Source: Rotaria sordida
Lineage: Eukaryota > Rotifera > Eurotatoria > Philodinida > Philodinidae
Direction: 5' to 3'
NCBI GenBank assembly: GCA_905250125.1
Contig: CAJNOL010000072.1
Span: forward strand, 186,001-250,000
DNA: 64,000 nucleotides
The notes beneath the pieces were generated by a model that worked only from the letters and a program-made list of their open reading frames with translations, made no database searches and was not told where the DNA came from. Position 1 is the first letter of the stretch. Each line of letters starts with the position of its first letter. Positions 11,286 through 25,083 of the stretch are shown here, piece by piece. The position numbers were made by a program, and so were the translations under genes.

Positions 11286-13492
11286 AGAACACTCTTTATT
11301 AATTAATAGCATAGAAATATTTCATTATGCCAATTTTATAATTGATTTCAAATATTCTATAAGACGTATATAAATTCGATAAAAATACAATTAATATCTT
11401 TATTCAATTCATTTTCTAAATCTTGTTATTTGATATGATTGATTCAATTTCGATAGATATTCATATACATCATATAAAATATGAACGACAAATCGTACCC
11501 AATACATCATTATTTTTTTCTTTTCAATTTTTATTATATTAATATATAATAATAGAATAAAAATTCATTAAGATAATCAACAACTAAATATAGATTGTAT
11601 CAAACAAAGCGAAAATTATGATTTTAATTCGATCATGGAATTCCAAAAGGGAATAGATATGCATGTTGCAATTATACATTATTATTCTCTTTGTAAAATA
11701 AAAAGAAATAAGATCAGGGGACGTATATTATTTCCTTTCATCTATTGTATTTTATTATTATTATTATTATTATTTTTAGAAAAAAAAGAGAAAAAATTTA
11801 GTATGAAGAGTTATTATAAAAAAACCACTTCACTGTTAAAATGTGGCACGTTCATCCGTTTTTGTCAATGCAATATTAGCATTCTCAATCAATATTACTT
11901 TTATTTTGTTTTCTATCGTATTTAAAATACAAAACACATTCATCTGAGAAAAATGAACGAATCAATAAAACTACAGAAATCATAAAAAAAAAAAAGAAGA
12001 AAGTGATAAAGAATCCTAGAATTGTAATAGCAAATTGATACTTTTCGGGTCTTTGCTGCTGTATTTGTCTCATTTTTCTTTTTCTACACTATTGACACGT
12101 AATGGAATGAAAAATAAAGTAAGAAGAAAACAAGAGAGTGAGAGAGAATACGACGCCGTTTGAATATTAAAAAGAAAGACCAAATTTTTTTTTTCTTTTC
12201 TTGTTGTCAAACTTTTCCTCAAATTAATTTTATTGCGCACTATATTTTATCGTTCCTTACTCGTTATACATGTGTTGATTATACGTTTCTAATTAATAAT
12301 ATCTCTATTTTTAATATTTAAAAATTACTATTAAGTAAGTATTCTCTAAAAATTTAATATGTTGCTCTGCTGTAGCAAATAATGAATATTGTTTCCGTTG
12401 CAAAGTAATTTTCAAAATGGTTATTGACATTGACAAATGTCTCTATGAATCCGTAATGATGAGTTATAAAAAAAGAGTGCAAAAAATATAACGATATATT
12501 TATTGTGTCAATAAAATGTTATGATATCAAGTGTTATAGACATATAAATAATTTCTATTTTTCTTTCATCTTGGTGCATATTTTGGATCGAACAAAAAAC
12601 AAATGAAAGTATATTATTAATAATAAATAGTGTATATATGATATACAATGTATCTATGTAAATATTTTTTGACTTAAAACTTAAATAAATTAATATACAT
12701 GAATAGATAATTATAGATGTAAGAGCAATTATATACCTATATTTTTATTATAGATAAGATAGATATTTTTTTTTTATGTTTTTGTATAATTCTGTTTTTT
12801 TTTATCGAAATACGCATGATCGAGCACATGTAACTTGATATACGCAAAAGAAAACTCCTTTTAATCTGCATAGTCATATTTATATTGACTGACTAAGCAC
12901 GAAGAAAAAAAGAAAAAAAAAGATTACTCAAGCAGAACGCAATAGGTATACACAAAACTACGTATATGCCGTTGAAAGGTCGGTTAATCGATAGTAATAT
13001 TTATTAAGGTTGTGTTATTTCTTAATTATTCTTCTATTTTTAAGTATTATAGTATTAAAAAAATACTGCTGAAGACAAAAAAAATTGGTTTATTTCTTTT
13101 TTTTTTCTAATAGGATTTCCATGCCAAATTAGTAATGAGATATTTCTATTTGAATAGATATGAATCACAGGTGTCGAAATGTATTATCGACGAAGTAGTA
13201 AGTGTATATATATATATTTTAAGAAGACTTTGAAAAATCTCATTTATTTACAAGATATGTATTGCGTAGAATAAATTTAATAGATGTTAAGATGTCCTTG
13301 CATTTGTGTTAATATAAAACATTAAAAAAAAAAAGTTTCCGAGTAAATAAATGAGAAAAACAAAAACTAATAAAAAGAAGTGCTTTATTAATATATTTTT
13401 TGTTTTGTTTTTTTTACTGGAAAAAGATTAATTTTCATTTTTATTTTTCTAATTTTAGAAAGATTATTTTTATTTTTTTTATTATATAAATC
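11286..13492. other. Intergenic / upstream region of the RapGAP-like gene
   Basis: Very AT-rich with many homopolymer and TA tracts. A T-rich stretch ending in ttttag about 35 bp before the next ATG could be a 5' UTR splice or trans-splice acceptor. No supported gene. Confidence 0.5.
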
Positions 13493-16400
13493 ATGTCGAT
13501 CGATTCAGCACCATCATCACCACCTCCACGATTATCATTGTTTAAAAATCGTGCTCCCACGCATTTACATCCTAATAAACCATTAGATTCACATATATCT
13601 CAAAGTGAACAAAATCTAGAAAAACAACCATCGAAATCTCCTAAAAAAGATCGTATTCGTCAACATAGATCTCAATTACGAATTCGAGCTATGTCTACAG
13701 AAGATCCATTACCTGATACACCAGTAGAATTAACACAAATACCAGTACTTACAAATAAATCTGATAACAAACGTGATAAACGTACTAGTGAAATAAAATC
13801 AACATTTGAAAAAGATCATCATATACCTCTTGAACATCGTAACTCAATTGCCCAAATACATTTCAGTTCTTTCTTACCACATGCACTTCGTAACCCAAAA
13901 CATCATCAAAAAACTAATACAAAGTAAGTTATGGGTATAGAAACAGATGATAGTGATAAGAACATTGTAGTCTAAAACGACGTCATTTCATTAGAAACCG
14001 GTGACAAAAAAAAATGTATTGATAATGAGAAAAAGAAACTAGCAACTCTTTCTTTTTTCTTTCTCTCTTCCTTTTTTTCTTATCAGTAAATGTGAGGTAG
14101 TTGCAGATGATTATTATGTACCCTAACCCAATGTGAATGCCTTTCTTGCCGCTCATCGTGTCTTTTTCTTTGATTATAAACTTGTGTTTTAGAGACGAAG
14201 CAAACACGACTAATTTTACTGTTAACAACGTTACTACGAACGTTTCAAATTCTTCAATTCATTTCTCGGATACAATACCAATGAAAGCAGATTCACAATC
14301 TCAATTGGTGAGTTAAATCATTGTATGCTTGTTTTCATGTTTGAGAAGGAAATTTCTTTTTTTTTTTGTGTAATACACGACATGACTAAAATAGACGATG
14401 TAGAATAATGAGTAGGCCTAAAGATATGAACACTGTATGTTAAGTATTCTTTTGAGAGTCATGTTAACTTTTATATTTATAAATGTACTGTCATCTCATC
14501 TTGAGATCATAAGTAATCATTTTAAAGATTTATAAAAGAGACAAGATGAAGATTATTCTTGTCAGCTCATAGTGTGAATCAATCCTTGTTGTATGTTTTT
14601 CTCTTTTCCTTCAAATAATATTTATCTCAAAAGGAGACAGAAAAGAAAAAAAAAAGGGGAAGTGTTTTCTTTATAACAAAAGGTATGTTTAAAAAATAAA
14701 AGTCTCTCAATAATGAGACACTCATATAGGTGTCTATTGTAGTTACGCTTGAATTACAATGATAAACCATTAGTAATGTTATTTTTTCTATTTCGCACGC
14801 TCTTTGTTTGTTGTTTCTTGTCTCTTATTTCTTATTTCTTATATATATATTTTTTTCTCTTCCGCGTCTCATTTTCTGTCGTTCTTCATCTCATATATAT
14901 AGGGATTGTTAATGAAAAAATAAACCGGCATCTTAATAGGGAAAAAAAAAGCTTAAGACCCGTTCTTTTTTCTATTTATCTATTGTTTGACTTTATACTC
15001 ATCTAATCACTTCAAAATTAATACTAAACATGATACATAAGTTTGAAGAAGAGAGGCAACAGGTAGCGTTAAAATAAATCAAATTTAAAATAGAGTTTTT
15101 TAAATGAATAAATAAATAAATTTATTTATTTATTTATTTATTGTTAGAAGTCAACAACAGCACCTACAAATGCTTCTCGATTAGTATCTTCGGATAGTAG
15201 TGAACGTTTACTATTACCTTCAAATGAAGATACGATATCATCATCATCACTATTTACCTTCGATGAAAATACATCTGAATCACGTTCGGCTGAATCATTC
15301 ATATTTGAATCACATACACCATTATGTGTTTCTGAAATTTATCATAATTATTTTTTCGACTATGTAAGTGAATCAATGTTTAAAACAAAGATCTTTCTAT
15401 TCTTATATGACTAGTTTCATATAAATTATTCTGGTGTATTTGATGCTGAAGGTCCATTTATAGCATCTCTACGTTGTATTAACCATAAAACAGCTATGAC
15501 AGATACGTGTGAAGCACGTGCAATTATTCGGTATAAATCATTAATATGAAATATAATTAACTAATTTATTTTTGTTTTTATAGTACTCAATATCGTAATT
15601 GTGATGTATCTGAGACACTTAATAGTACAAATGAAAATAGTATTCTTCGAATTTTATTTCATAAAGCACGTTTACCATCAGTTCAAACATATGGACCTGT
15701 CGGTGATCCAAAAGTGAGTAGGTGAGAAGAAAAGTGAAAAAAAAATATTGAAATTATTTTTCATTTTAAAATTATTATTAACAGGCGAATGAAAAAATTT
15801 ATTCATTTGATAAAAAAAATGATGAAAGATATAATTGTAAAATTGGTGTTATTTATCAACGTTTTAATCAAACAAATGAATATGATATATTTAATAATGA
15901 TCAACCATCAAATGAAATGTTAAATTTTCTTGATCGAATATCTCAACGTGTTAATTTAAAAGGTTTTCAAAAATATCGTGGTGATCTTGATACAAAAAAT
16001 GGTTCACATGGAGAACATTCATATCATGCTGAATATAAAAATCATGAAATAATGTTTAATATAGCACCATTAGTACCATCAACAAATGCTGATGAAAAAT
16101 GTACTATAAGAAAAGGTTTAATTGGAAATGCATTTGTTTGTATTGTTTTTCAAGAACAAGGTGCAAATTTTTCACCAGATTTTATTTCGGGAAAAGTTAC
16201 ACAAATTTATATTACTGTACAACCAATTATAAAAGATGAAAAACTTCATTATAAAGTAAAATGAAAACAAAAAAAACAAAACAAAAAAATAATAACAATG
16301 TCTTTTCTTATATTTATTTTAAGATTGGTATGTGGCGTCGAAATGATATAACATCAATAATTGATCCGCCTGGTGGAATATTAATATATGATAAATCATT

Positions 16401-17570
16401 TTGTTCTTATTTTCTTACATTATTGCTCAATTCAGTAGATGTTGCTATTAAATCGCCAAGTCTTCGTTCACGTGTATATGAACAACGACAGCGATTAAAA
16501 TATGAAGATTTACAAAAACTTTGTTATGTATTCAGTATTAGTCCAATACCTGATTTTGGTTCCGAACTGGATAATTTTCATCATGTAATGGATACACATC
16601 CTAATGTACGTAGTGCAAGTTTTACAAGTAATACAACAACTACAACAACCGATACAAATTCACATTCTGGTCGTACATCACCAGTATCATCGAAAAAGAA
16701 AGGTTTTTCAAAAAAATTTTTCGGTGTATTTTCAAATCGATCACCATTATCGCCATCATCATCATCGACATCTCCAAATCCACTGAATAACGATGGATTA
16801 AGTGCTAGTGGACAAACATTATTAATGCCAGGTGCACCTTTACCATCAGGTCGAACAAGCATTCCAGTAAATAAGGATAATAATCATCGATCACGATCTT
16901 CAGTAAATTAAAATTAATTTTTTCTTTTATTCTATTTAAATTCATATCGAAAATATATTCATATTTAGAAAACAAGTCATGCACCTATTATTTTAAATAA
17001 TTCATCTAATCAAAAATTATCTACTCATATATCAGTTCCATTAAATAATTTTGTTCCCAATAAGTAAGTAAATATTTCTATTAATCCTTTTTTTTTTTGC
17101 TTTTTAATTTAACACATGGGATTATGTATAAACTAGCTCAACAGAAACTAATACATTAAATACATACGCTTTGGGTGTAGCACCACGTAATCGTTCAAAT
17201 TCTTCGCCAGAAGATGCTGTTAATATTAATAAGTATGTTAATAATATAATTAATTTAGAATTTTGTTGGTTTTATTTTTCATCATAATTACTCAATAGAT
17301 CCTCTTATATTCAAATTATGCGAACAATACGAGAGATATGGTATATATATATATATCTTGTGTGTGTTTTTTAATCCTGCTCCCATTTGTTTTTATTGTT
17401 TGATTTATAATTTGATTTAAAAACAAAAATTAATATAAAACGATTTATTTTTTTTTTCTGTTAATTTTAGACCCCAAAGATTTTCAGTACCAACAATAGC
17501 GGAACATTTTTCAGCACCTCCTTCTGAGGATGATGATACGGAAGAAGAATCAAGTGAAGATGAAATATAA
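13493..17570 (+). CDS. Rap GTPase-activating protein (RapGAP-like)
   Basis: Ten exons read through in one frame: 13493-13923, 14193-14307, 15148-15363, 15415-15530, 15584-15713, 15785-16255, 16324-16902, 16969-17063, 17137-17232 and 17471-17570, giving 782 residues. The Rap/Ran-GAP domain lies around residues 340-560: a YRGDLDTKNGSHGEHS segment, HEIMFNIAPLVP, then RKGLIGNAFVCIVFQ and the barrel end VTQIYITVQP. In Rap1GAP the Asn of GND acts as the catalytic asparagine thumb; here the Asn is kept but Asp is replaced by Ala. The first about 190 residues are Ser/Pro-rich and basic, the tail is Ser/Thr-rich and ends in an acidic cluster. It should stimulate GTP hydrolysis by Rap-type GTPases, limiting adhesion and growth signalling. 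Reading through the donor of exon 7 gives an alternative stop at 16909-16911. It converges with UNG, 434 bp apart. Confidence 0.9.
15105..15141. repeat. (AAAT)n/(ATTT)n short palindromic repeat in intron 2
   Basis: Tandem aaat units run directly into tandem attt units just before the exon 3 acceptor, so the transcript could fold into a small A-U hairpin at the acceptor. Otherwise the 840 bp intron is unremarkable and AT-rich. Confidence 0.7.
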
Positions 17571-17924
17571 TTATATAAAACTTCCATTGATTTATTCTTC
17601 ATATAAAAAATTTATAGTATCTTTCATATTATTTCTTGATTTCTCATTTTATCAATTCTTTTTTCTTCTGATTTTTCCGGTGAGATTATATTTAATACTC
17701 AACCCGTGATGATGCTCAACATTTTCGTTTTTTTTTTGTTGTTGTTGTTGTTTTTTCTTCTTTCGCTTATTTTGCTTTTGTTTGTTTTGTTGTTCTAATT
17801 CATTTGATCAACTCATAAAGACAATATTTTATGTTTATAATTGTTTTGCTTGTATGTCTCTTTTTCTTTCTACTGAATTTCTTTGTCTTTTGTTTTATGT
17901 AAACGTAAATATATTAATAATCAA

Positions 17925-17929
<5 letters not shown>

Positions 17930-17965
<36 letters not shown>

Positions 17966-17966
17966 G
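17930..17966. repeat. (TA)n microsatellite
   Basis: Run of alternating T and A in the convergent 3' interval between the RapGAP-like gene and UNG. Confidence 0.9.
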
Positions 17967-18004
17967 ATACAAGAAAAAGAAAAGTATTCAAATTAGAATT
18001 TATT

Positions 18005-19999
18005 TTAAAGAGACCAATCAATTGGTTCTTCGCCATATTTTTCAAGAGCTGCATTAACAAGAGAAAAACATTTACAATTAGAAAATTTATTAAATGATAA
18101 TGGAGATGGATGTGCAGTTTTGATAATTGTATGTTTTGTTTGATCAATTAATTTTTCTTTTGCATGAGCATAACCACCCCAAAGTAGAAAAACAAGACCT
18201 ATGTTATTTTTTTAAATTTATTATTGTAGAAAATAAAGAAATTTATCTATCAAACCTTTACGTTTAGTTGATAAAAGTTTAATAACATCATCAGTAAATT
18301 GTGTCCAACCAATACGAGAATGTGAATTTGGTAAATGAGGTCTGAAAAGATAAGTAAATATATAATATACTGCACAAAATTATAATAGCAAGATATTATT
18401 GATTTTTTCTTCTATGATGTCGAGTATCTAACTCTTGGATAGTCTCTATTAGATACATTATATATCAAGTCATGTCTTAGGAGATGTTGAAACAGTCGGT
18501 TTTTAATAATGCTATTTGAAAGCGCTGAACCCTATGAGAGATCGTCGCATTTTTTACGACCTTCTCTTTCAAACTTACAAGCAATATGAAACGTGAAAAA
18601 AAAACAAAATTTTTATCAAGAAGCCGCTAAAAAGTGCGTTATTTTTGTGTTGTGTGATACTCGTCAATTTGTAATGGAAGGCCGTAAAAAATACGGTAAC
18701 TCCTCACATATTATTCAGAATTTAATGCTCAAAAACAAACTCTTTCAACGTCATCTTGGAGATGAAAACTACCATATTCGATTGTTTTTTTTTTTACAAA
18801 ACTTTCACACCTAGTCCAATTTTGAAACTTAGAGACTTGTAACGCAGTCAACTAAATGTCTCACTAATAAATCAAATTAATATAAAAGATTTCTTGAATT
18901 CTAAGTTTTATTGTTTGATATTCACTGTACAAACTGCTATGTTTTCAGAATTTGGATTGATGTCTCTTAGAGGTCTATGTTCATGAGAAGAACTCGAAAT
19001 CGATCTCGATTTCGACTTTTCTTCATCTTTGTAAAGCCCTGTAAAGATGTGAATCGATGAAAACTCATCATTCAGAAAAATCTGTAGTATTCAATTTAGA
19101 GAACTTCAATCGCTCCTAAAAATGACTTCCATGCAGATTTCTATTTGATAGAGAGCTTTATTAGCTATGCAATTTCACTATTTGGATTTGAGTTAAATGT
19201 TCGATATCAAAGATCGAATCAATAAAATTTGGTTTGGTTCAACATCACAGAGAAAAAAGTTAACAAAACTTTATTCTTATAATTTTGCGTAGTATTCCAT
19301 TTAGAAAATATTTTGTTAAACTTACTCGACTGTCAATGAAGCATTGAGTAAAAGAATACCTGCATTTGCCCATTTTTCTAAAGAGCAAAAAAAAAAAAAA
19401 GAATTGATTTAATGTATACTTGACATTTTTACCTAAACAACCATGATCAGGAATTCGAAATGATGTTATATCATTTGCTAATTCTTTATAAATATTTTTT
19501 AAAGATGGTGGTAATATTGTCATTGCTTTAGGTACAGAAAAAGCTAATCCATGAGCCTAGAAAAATTATTTAAGAACAAAAATAAAAAGAATTTTTATTT
19601 TTTTGTTGTTTTTACTTGTCCATCATCATGATATGGATCTTGACCGAGAAGAACTACTTTAACTTTATCAAATGGTGTTTTATTAAATGCTTCAAAAATA
19701 AGATCATTTGGAGGATATGTTTTTTTACCAGTTGACCATAAATTACTTAGATATTGTTCAATTTGTTTAAAATTATTAGTATTAAATAAATCTTGAAGAT
19801 TTTCTGACCATGATGCATCACAAACTAAATTACTCAATGATTTTTCTAGTTTATTGATATTTGTAGTTAATGGAAGTTCGACTTCAAGTTGATCTTGTTT
19901 TTTTGATGGAATAGTCTTCTTTGTTTGTTTTTTCTTGATTTTTTTTTGAAGAATAGGTTCTTTTTTTTCAGTAACTTTTCGTTTTTTAGTGTTTGCCAT
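18005..19999 (-). CDS. UNG: Uracil-DNA glycosylase, family 1
   Basis: Five exons on the minus strand: 19999-19616, 19556-19433, 19377-19326, 18341-18256 and 18198-18005, all joining in phase to 279 residues, the usual size for UNG. The enzyme removes uracil from DNA to start base-excision repair. Motifs in order: [11 protein letters not shown] (catalytic Asp and uracil-binding loop, about residue 120), [34 protein letters not shown] and HPSPLS (the His-containing minor-groove intercalation loop) before a tail ending EEPIDWSL. The N-terminus is very basic, with TKKRKV resembling a nuclear localisation signal, so a nuclear form is likely. The intron between exons 3 and 4 is long (984 bp) and holds inverted repeat E. 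A TTTATAG lies 4 bp before the ATG. It lies in tandem behind the GalNAc-transferase gene. Confidence 0.95.
18460..18770. repeat. Imperfect inverted repeat E in UNG intron 3
   Basis: About 18460-18590 matches the reverse complement of about 18640-18770, with a loop of about 50 bp. The clearest common block is attttttacg(a/g)ccttc. Arms are only moderately similar. A separate 9+2+9 bp perfect inverted repeat (cgaaatcga / tcgatttcg) lies at about 18988-19007 in the same intron. Confidence 0.6.
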
Positions 20000-20758
20000 T
20001 AATCTATAAAGATAAAAAGTTTAATTACGTATAATGATAATTATTTTGAAAGAAACTTTTTTTAATATTCTAATTTCTATATACCTATTTAAAAATTAGT
20101 ATAATTATAAATTAAAACGTCAATTAAGATATTAAATGTCTAAAAAATAAAATAGATCTGTTCTTTTATAGATCTATTAACATCTAAATGTGTATACAAA
20201 ATCTACTGTTTTCACATACTCTGTACTTCCTAAGTTGTTTTCGTTAATTCTAATAAATAAAAACTAAATAATGTTGTTCTATTTTGTTTATAAACTATTT
20301 GAAATGTCACAACAATTCAACATGATGGTGACATTACATCGGTGATGACTAAGCGAATGACATCATCAGAAATATTTCCACTAATTTGAAGTCTTTCACA
20401 AGTAAAATTCATTTTCAAATATATATAAATTCTTAATATTTGTTACAATTTATAAGTTCAATTTAATATAAAACGAATAAAATATATGAATAATTTTTTC
20501 TTTTCTTGTTTTTATTACTTAACTGTATAAATAAAAATTCAACAACATATATCACGTACTTAGTATGAAATAAAAAGAAAAATTGAGAGTTAGTAGTATA
20601 TTACTAGAGTTATTTTATAATTAATAACAAAACAAAAAAAAACAAAATAAAAAATAACAATTCAGAAAATGATTATCAAATATTAGTAATAGTACTGTTC
20701 ATAAGATCAAAAATGCAAAAAAAATAAAAAACAGTAAAGGAATGTTTTTTAGAAATAA

Positions 20759-23700
20759 TTATGTTAAATAATGTTCAAATAACCATTGTTGTGATGGTTT
20801 ATTAGTTTCACATTTTTTTAATTTAATTTGTTCATTATTTGAAAGACCTTCGACATCAAGACAAAGATTACTCGGATGATGAATAATTGGTCCATTCTTT
20901 AATAAAAAACAAAACAAAAAAAAAACAATCATAATCTGATTAAAACAAAATTATCTTTTGTTTTTGTTTATTACTTTTTCATGTGTCCATGTTTGTGTTT
21001 GATCACTATAAGCACACATATTTAAAACAACTGAATTTGAATTCATAGTAACTGCACATGTATCTTCTCGACGTAATTGATTTTTTTTTGAAAGTGTAAG
21101 ATATTGATTAGCTGATGCACCATTTTGACATGAAAAAACTGCTAGATTTATTGATCCTTTTTCATCTTTACCTAATGTATCTAAACATAAACTTGAAGTA
21201 GGATTTCTAAGCTAAGAAAAATAAAATAATAAATTTATATGAAAATTTTATTTATAAAAATTTTATTTACTTCTCCATATGCATGAACATTTTCATCTAA
21301 AATAAATTTTTCTGGATAGACATTATCAAGATACCATTTAAATGAATGACAATTTAAACGTTTACGAATAGCACGACGATCTTCAACATCACCAAAATCT
21401 TTATCCTAAATTAAAATAATTCAATATTAATTATCTTTCATCGAAAATAAAAAAATCTTACTCGAAGTTCACGTCTATGCATATAATAGAAACGTTTATA
21501 ATCATCCATCCAAACTTCAGCTAAACGCATCGAATTACGACCATGTACATCACCTTTGCCTAGAAAATTATATTTATTTTTTAGATGATGAAAATTTTCA
21601 ATAGTTACCTTTCAATCCAGTCATGTTATATGGATGACCTGGTCGAAAAATATGACCAACACGAGAACATGGAACAAATTCAAGACTACCACCACACATC
21701 CATACACGAAATGAGATTTCTAAATTTTCACCTCCCCAAACCTATATATTAAATACAAAATAATTCAATTATAATAAACAAAATAGAAAAATCTTACTTC
21801 CATATCATCGTCTAAATTTAAAAAAGAAAAACAAAATAAAAAATTAATCGAATCAATCATATGTAAAAATTTTACCATAACCACCAACTTCAAAGAAATA
21901 TTTTCTATCGGCTGCTAAAAGACCTCCAGCCATTGTTGGTGATCTAAAGAGGAAAAAAACGAAGAATTCTTATTCATTCAGAGTTTTTTAAATCTATTTG
22001 ACATCGTGAATTTCATTATTCTTTTTTTCATTCAGATGCGGTTGATTAAACTTTTTTGGATTCGGAACCGAGCCCCACTCCTAATTTCAACGAAATTTTT
22101 TAGTCTAAATCTCTTACTCGCTTCGAGTTTTGCTACTAATATGTCATACATATTTCTCAGACAATCTTAACGATGATCTTATAATAATCAAATCATCATT
22201 GACTATCACTTTTAGAGTATGGACCAGTTCCGAACAAGACCTAACGCGCACTAACATACACTATCATCGAAATCTTTGTGTATTTTCATTACTGATCTGT
22301 AAAAAAAGCTCAATAATTAGTACTTTTTTAAATGAGATAAATATATAATCGAGAAGTAGTAGTCAAATTTAAGACATTCGCCGTCTTCATTCCTTAGAAT
22401 AAACATTATATTTTCTAATTTAATCTTAGAAACATTTTTGTTCTGCTAAAATTTATAAAACTATCAATATAAATTTTGAATTCAAACTACTCGGTTTCTT
22501 TTTTTTTTGTTATAATTGAAATAATAATTGTAATTTGATTCAAATTTCCTCAATAAAATCTACATAATATACATACGGATAAGGATCAATTTTTGATTTT
22601 TGTGCATCAAGTATTCGTTTTGGAATTGGTATCCAATTGAAATGTAATGACCACCAAAAACCACCGACACTTCCAGTCCCAGTACCCTATATAACAAACA
22701 AATTTAAATCAATAACAAATTAAAAATATCATTTACACCATATTGCATATCACGTTCACTAATCATATCAATCATTGGACATAAAATTGCTGAACGTTTT
22801 TGTTTAATTCGAAGCAAAAGGGGTTCTAACCTATACAAAAAAAAAAATAAGTATTTTAATTGAAACAAAAGATAATTATGTTTTTCTTTACCATCCAACA
22901 TTTGCTTCACAATGAGCATCAAGAAAAATCACAACATCACCGGTAGCTATACAAATCAAAAACAAAAATAAATGTTTTATTTTGATTTCAAACTAAAACT
23001 AACCATTTCTTGCACCATAATTTTTTGCTTTAATCAATCCAAGTCTCGTTGGTGCTCGTAATATTCTAACTAATTCTCCAAAATGTTCTTCACAATAATC
23101 ATCTAAACGTTGTCCCATTTCCTCTAAATAATTTGAAAAATAAACTATTTTATTTTCTTGTAGAATTTCTCTTTACCAATATCGGATTGATCATCAACTA
23201 AAATAACTTCTTTTAATAAATGTTTTGGTGAACGATTAAGAACTGAATAAACAGTTCGAAGTACTGGTGACCAACGTTCATTTTTAAATATAATAATAAC
23301 TGATGCACTTGGTAAATCATGTGGATAGTCAACTGATTTACATCTATAGTTTTGTATAAATTAAATAAACATTAAAAAAAATTTTATTTTTTTAACATAC
23401 AATTGATCTCGAGTATCAGGTATTGATCTCCATAATGAAACTTTATCACTTGCATGTAAATTAAAAAATTCTTTTTTCATAATTGCATCTAAACCTTTTG
23501 ATTCTTCAGCCTAGAGAAAATAAATTATACTAATATTAAATTAAGATTTTTCTTTTTGTATATTCTTCAATTACCGATAAAGATACACTTGCACCATTTT
23601 CTCCTGGACAACCATGACATGGTTCAGGTATTGTATATGTTTCTCGATTAATACGTATTTTGTTTTCATTAATATTTCTAACTTGTCTTTTAACTAGAGT

Positions 23701-23829
23701 TGTGGATGTAATTGATGAATTCTTATTATTATCATAGTAGAAAAATATAATAAAAAAAGTAATAAAAAGTATTACTACTAATCTATGACGATTACGATAT
23801 AGACGCCAAGAGAGATGTCGAAATAACAT
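20759..23829 (-). CDS. Polypeptide N-acetylgalactosaminyltransferase
   Basis: Fourteen exons from ATG at 23829 to TAA at 20759-20761, with acceptors and donors all in phase, giving 577 residues. It is a type II Golgi protein: short basic cytoplasmic tail, signal anchor around residues 17-32 ([16 protein letters not shown]), stem, GT-A catalytic domain and C-terminal ricin-type beta-trefoil lectin domain. It transfers GalNAc from UDP-GalNAc to Ser/Thr to start mucin-type O-glycans. Key motifs: [16 protein letters not shown], the Mn2+-binding [33 protein letters not shown] in the Gal/GalNAc-T segment, and the metal-ligand His in VGHIFR. Lectin repeats contain SSLCLDT and SNLCLDV. Exon 9 (21798-21811) is a 14 nt microexon. 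The intron 21944-22576 is unusually long. TTTCAG sits directly before the ATG. Confidence 0.95.
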
Positions 23830-25083
23830 CTGAAATAGGTCAAAAATAATTTTGTTTAATTAAAAATAATTTTTTTTTGCTTCAATTCCTTCTTTATATA
23901 TATTGTAGTTTTTATTTGAATGGTAACAGATGAATTGTCAATAACATGTATGAAAGAAAAAAAAAACGAGTCTAAAAACATGCAAATCAATTTATATTCA
24001 ATTATACACAACCATATACGATCGTCAATTAATATTTGATAGAATTAGTAAAAAGAAATTATTTATTTCGAAGTTTTGAAAAACAATAAGATTAAATATT
24101 TTAAGCTTTGTCATATGTGCACAAATGAAAAAATATATATAGATTGAACTATTACGTATGCTGAAGTCGATGATTTCAGTCTCCGAAAACAAGCAGATTT
24201 TGATAGAACTGATCAAAGAAATATGAGAAAACTATCGTATCCGGCTGAAAAACACTGAAAATTGGTGAAATGTGAAAGCAGCATTTCAGATTGGAATGGT
24301 TTTGGATTTTTTTTTTCGGTGACTTCTGATCGTTTGCCATCGGAAATAACAGGAAGTTGCTTGAAACCCATACGAAAAATCCGGAGATTTTTCATCAGTT
24401 TTCAGTAGATTCCTGCTAGAACAAGGTCGTATGCATTCAAATGAATAGATTCATTGAAAATATTTCGAACAAACAAATTCTGTATGATACTATGCTATTA
24501 GAGAACATTGAATATCATAAAGAAATCTTCTCTTGACATACATATATATATATCTATCAACAGTCATACATTTTAAGTTGTGATAAATATTAAAAATATT
24601 TTATTTAAAATAAATGTCAGTGAACAATTTTTTTAAAAGAAAAATATCATTTTATTACAAGTAGAATCGATTCTAAGACTTTTCAATTGTGATTCTACGA
24701 AACGAACTAACTAGTATAGTAGTAAAACATTATCTATATTCGAAGCATACTTTTACAATGACTATGATTTATTACCCAGATAAATAATAACAAGTCTCAA
24801 TTATTATTTTTATAATATTCAATTACCGACTATGTACAATAGAAATTTGCTTGTTTAACCAATCATAATAAACGATTTACAATGAAAATATTCATATTAA
24901 TCAATGATTAATATTAGAAATATTTAATTGATTATTGTAAATTTATATCTAAAAACAAAAAAGAAAGATCTTTTTATTTGACAAAAAAAATCCGCTTTTG
25001 CATAGTAATCATCAAAGATTTCTTAAATGACAAATAAATAAATTCTCCAAAATCTAACTAGAAAAATGAACTCTCATTTACAA
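23830..25083. other. Intergenic between LIAS 3' end and GalNAc-transferase 5' end
   Basis: AT-rich, with no supported gene. Short ORFs near 24025-24395 (-) are not protein-like. The part around 24230-24420 has weak internal mirror similarity that I could not establish as an inverted repeat. Confidence 0.5.

Noticed and set aside
16581-16862. Minus-strand ORF of 93 codons
   Set aside because: Shadow of the Ser/Thr-rich RapGAP exon 7 on the other strand.
17930-17966. Possible telomeric or centromeric repeat
   Set aside because: Only a short TA microsatellite.
24230-24420. Possible further inverted repeat near the LIAS 3' side
   Set aside because: Similarity is short and weak; could not be extended.
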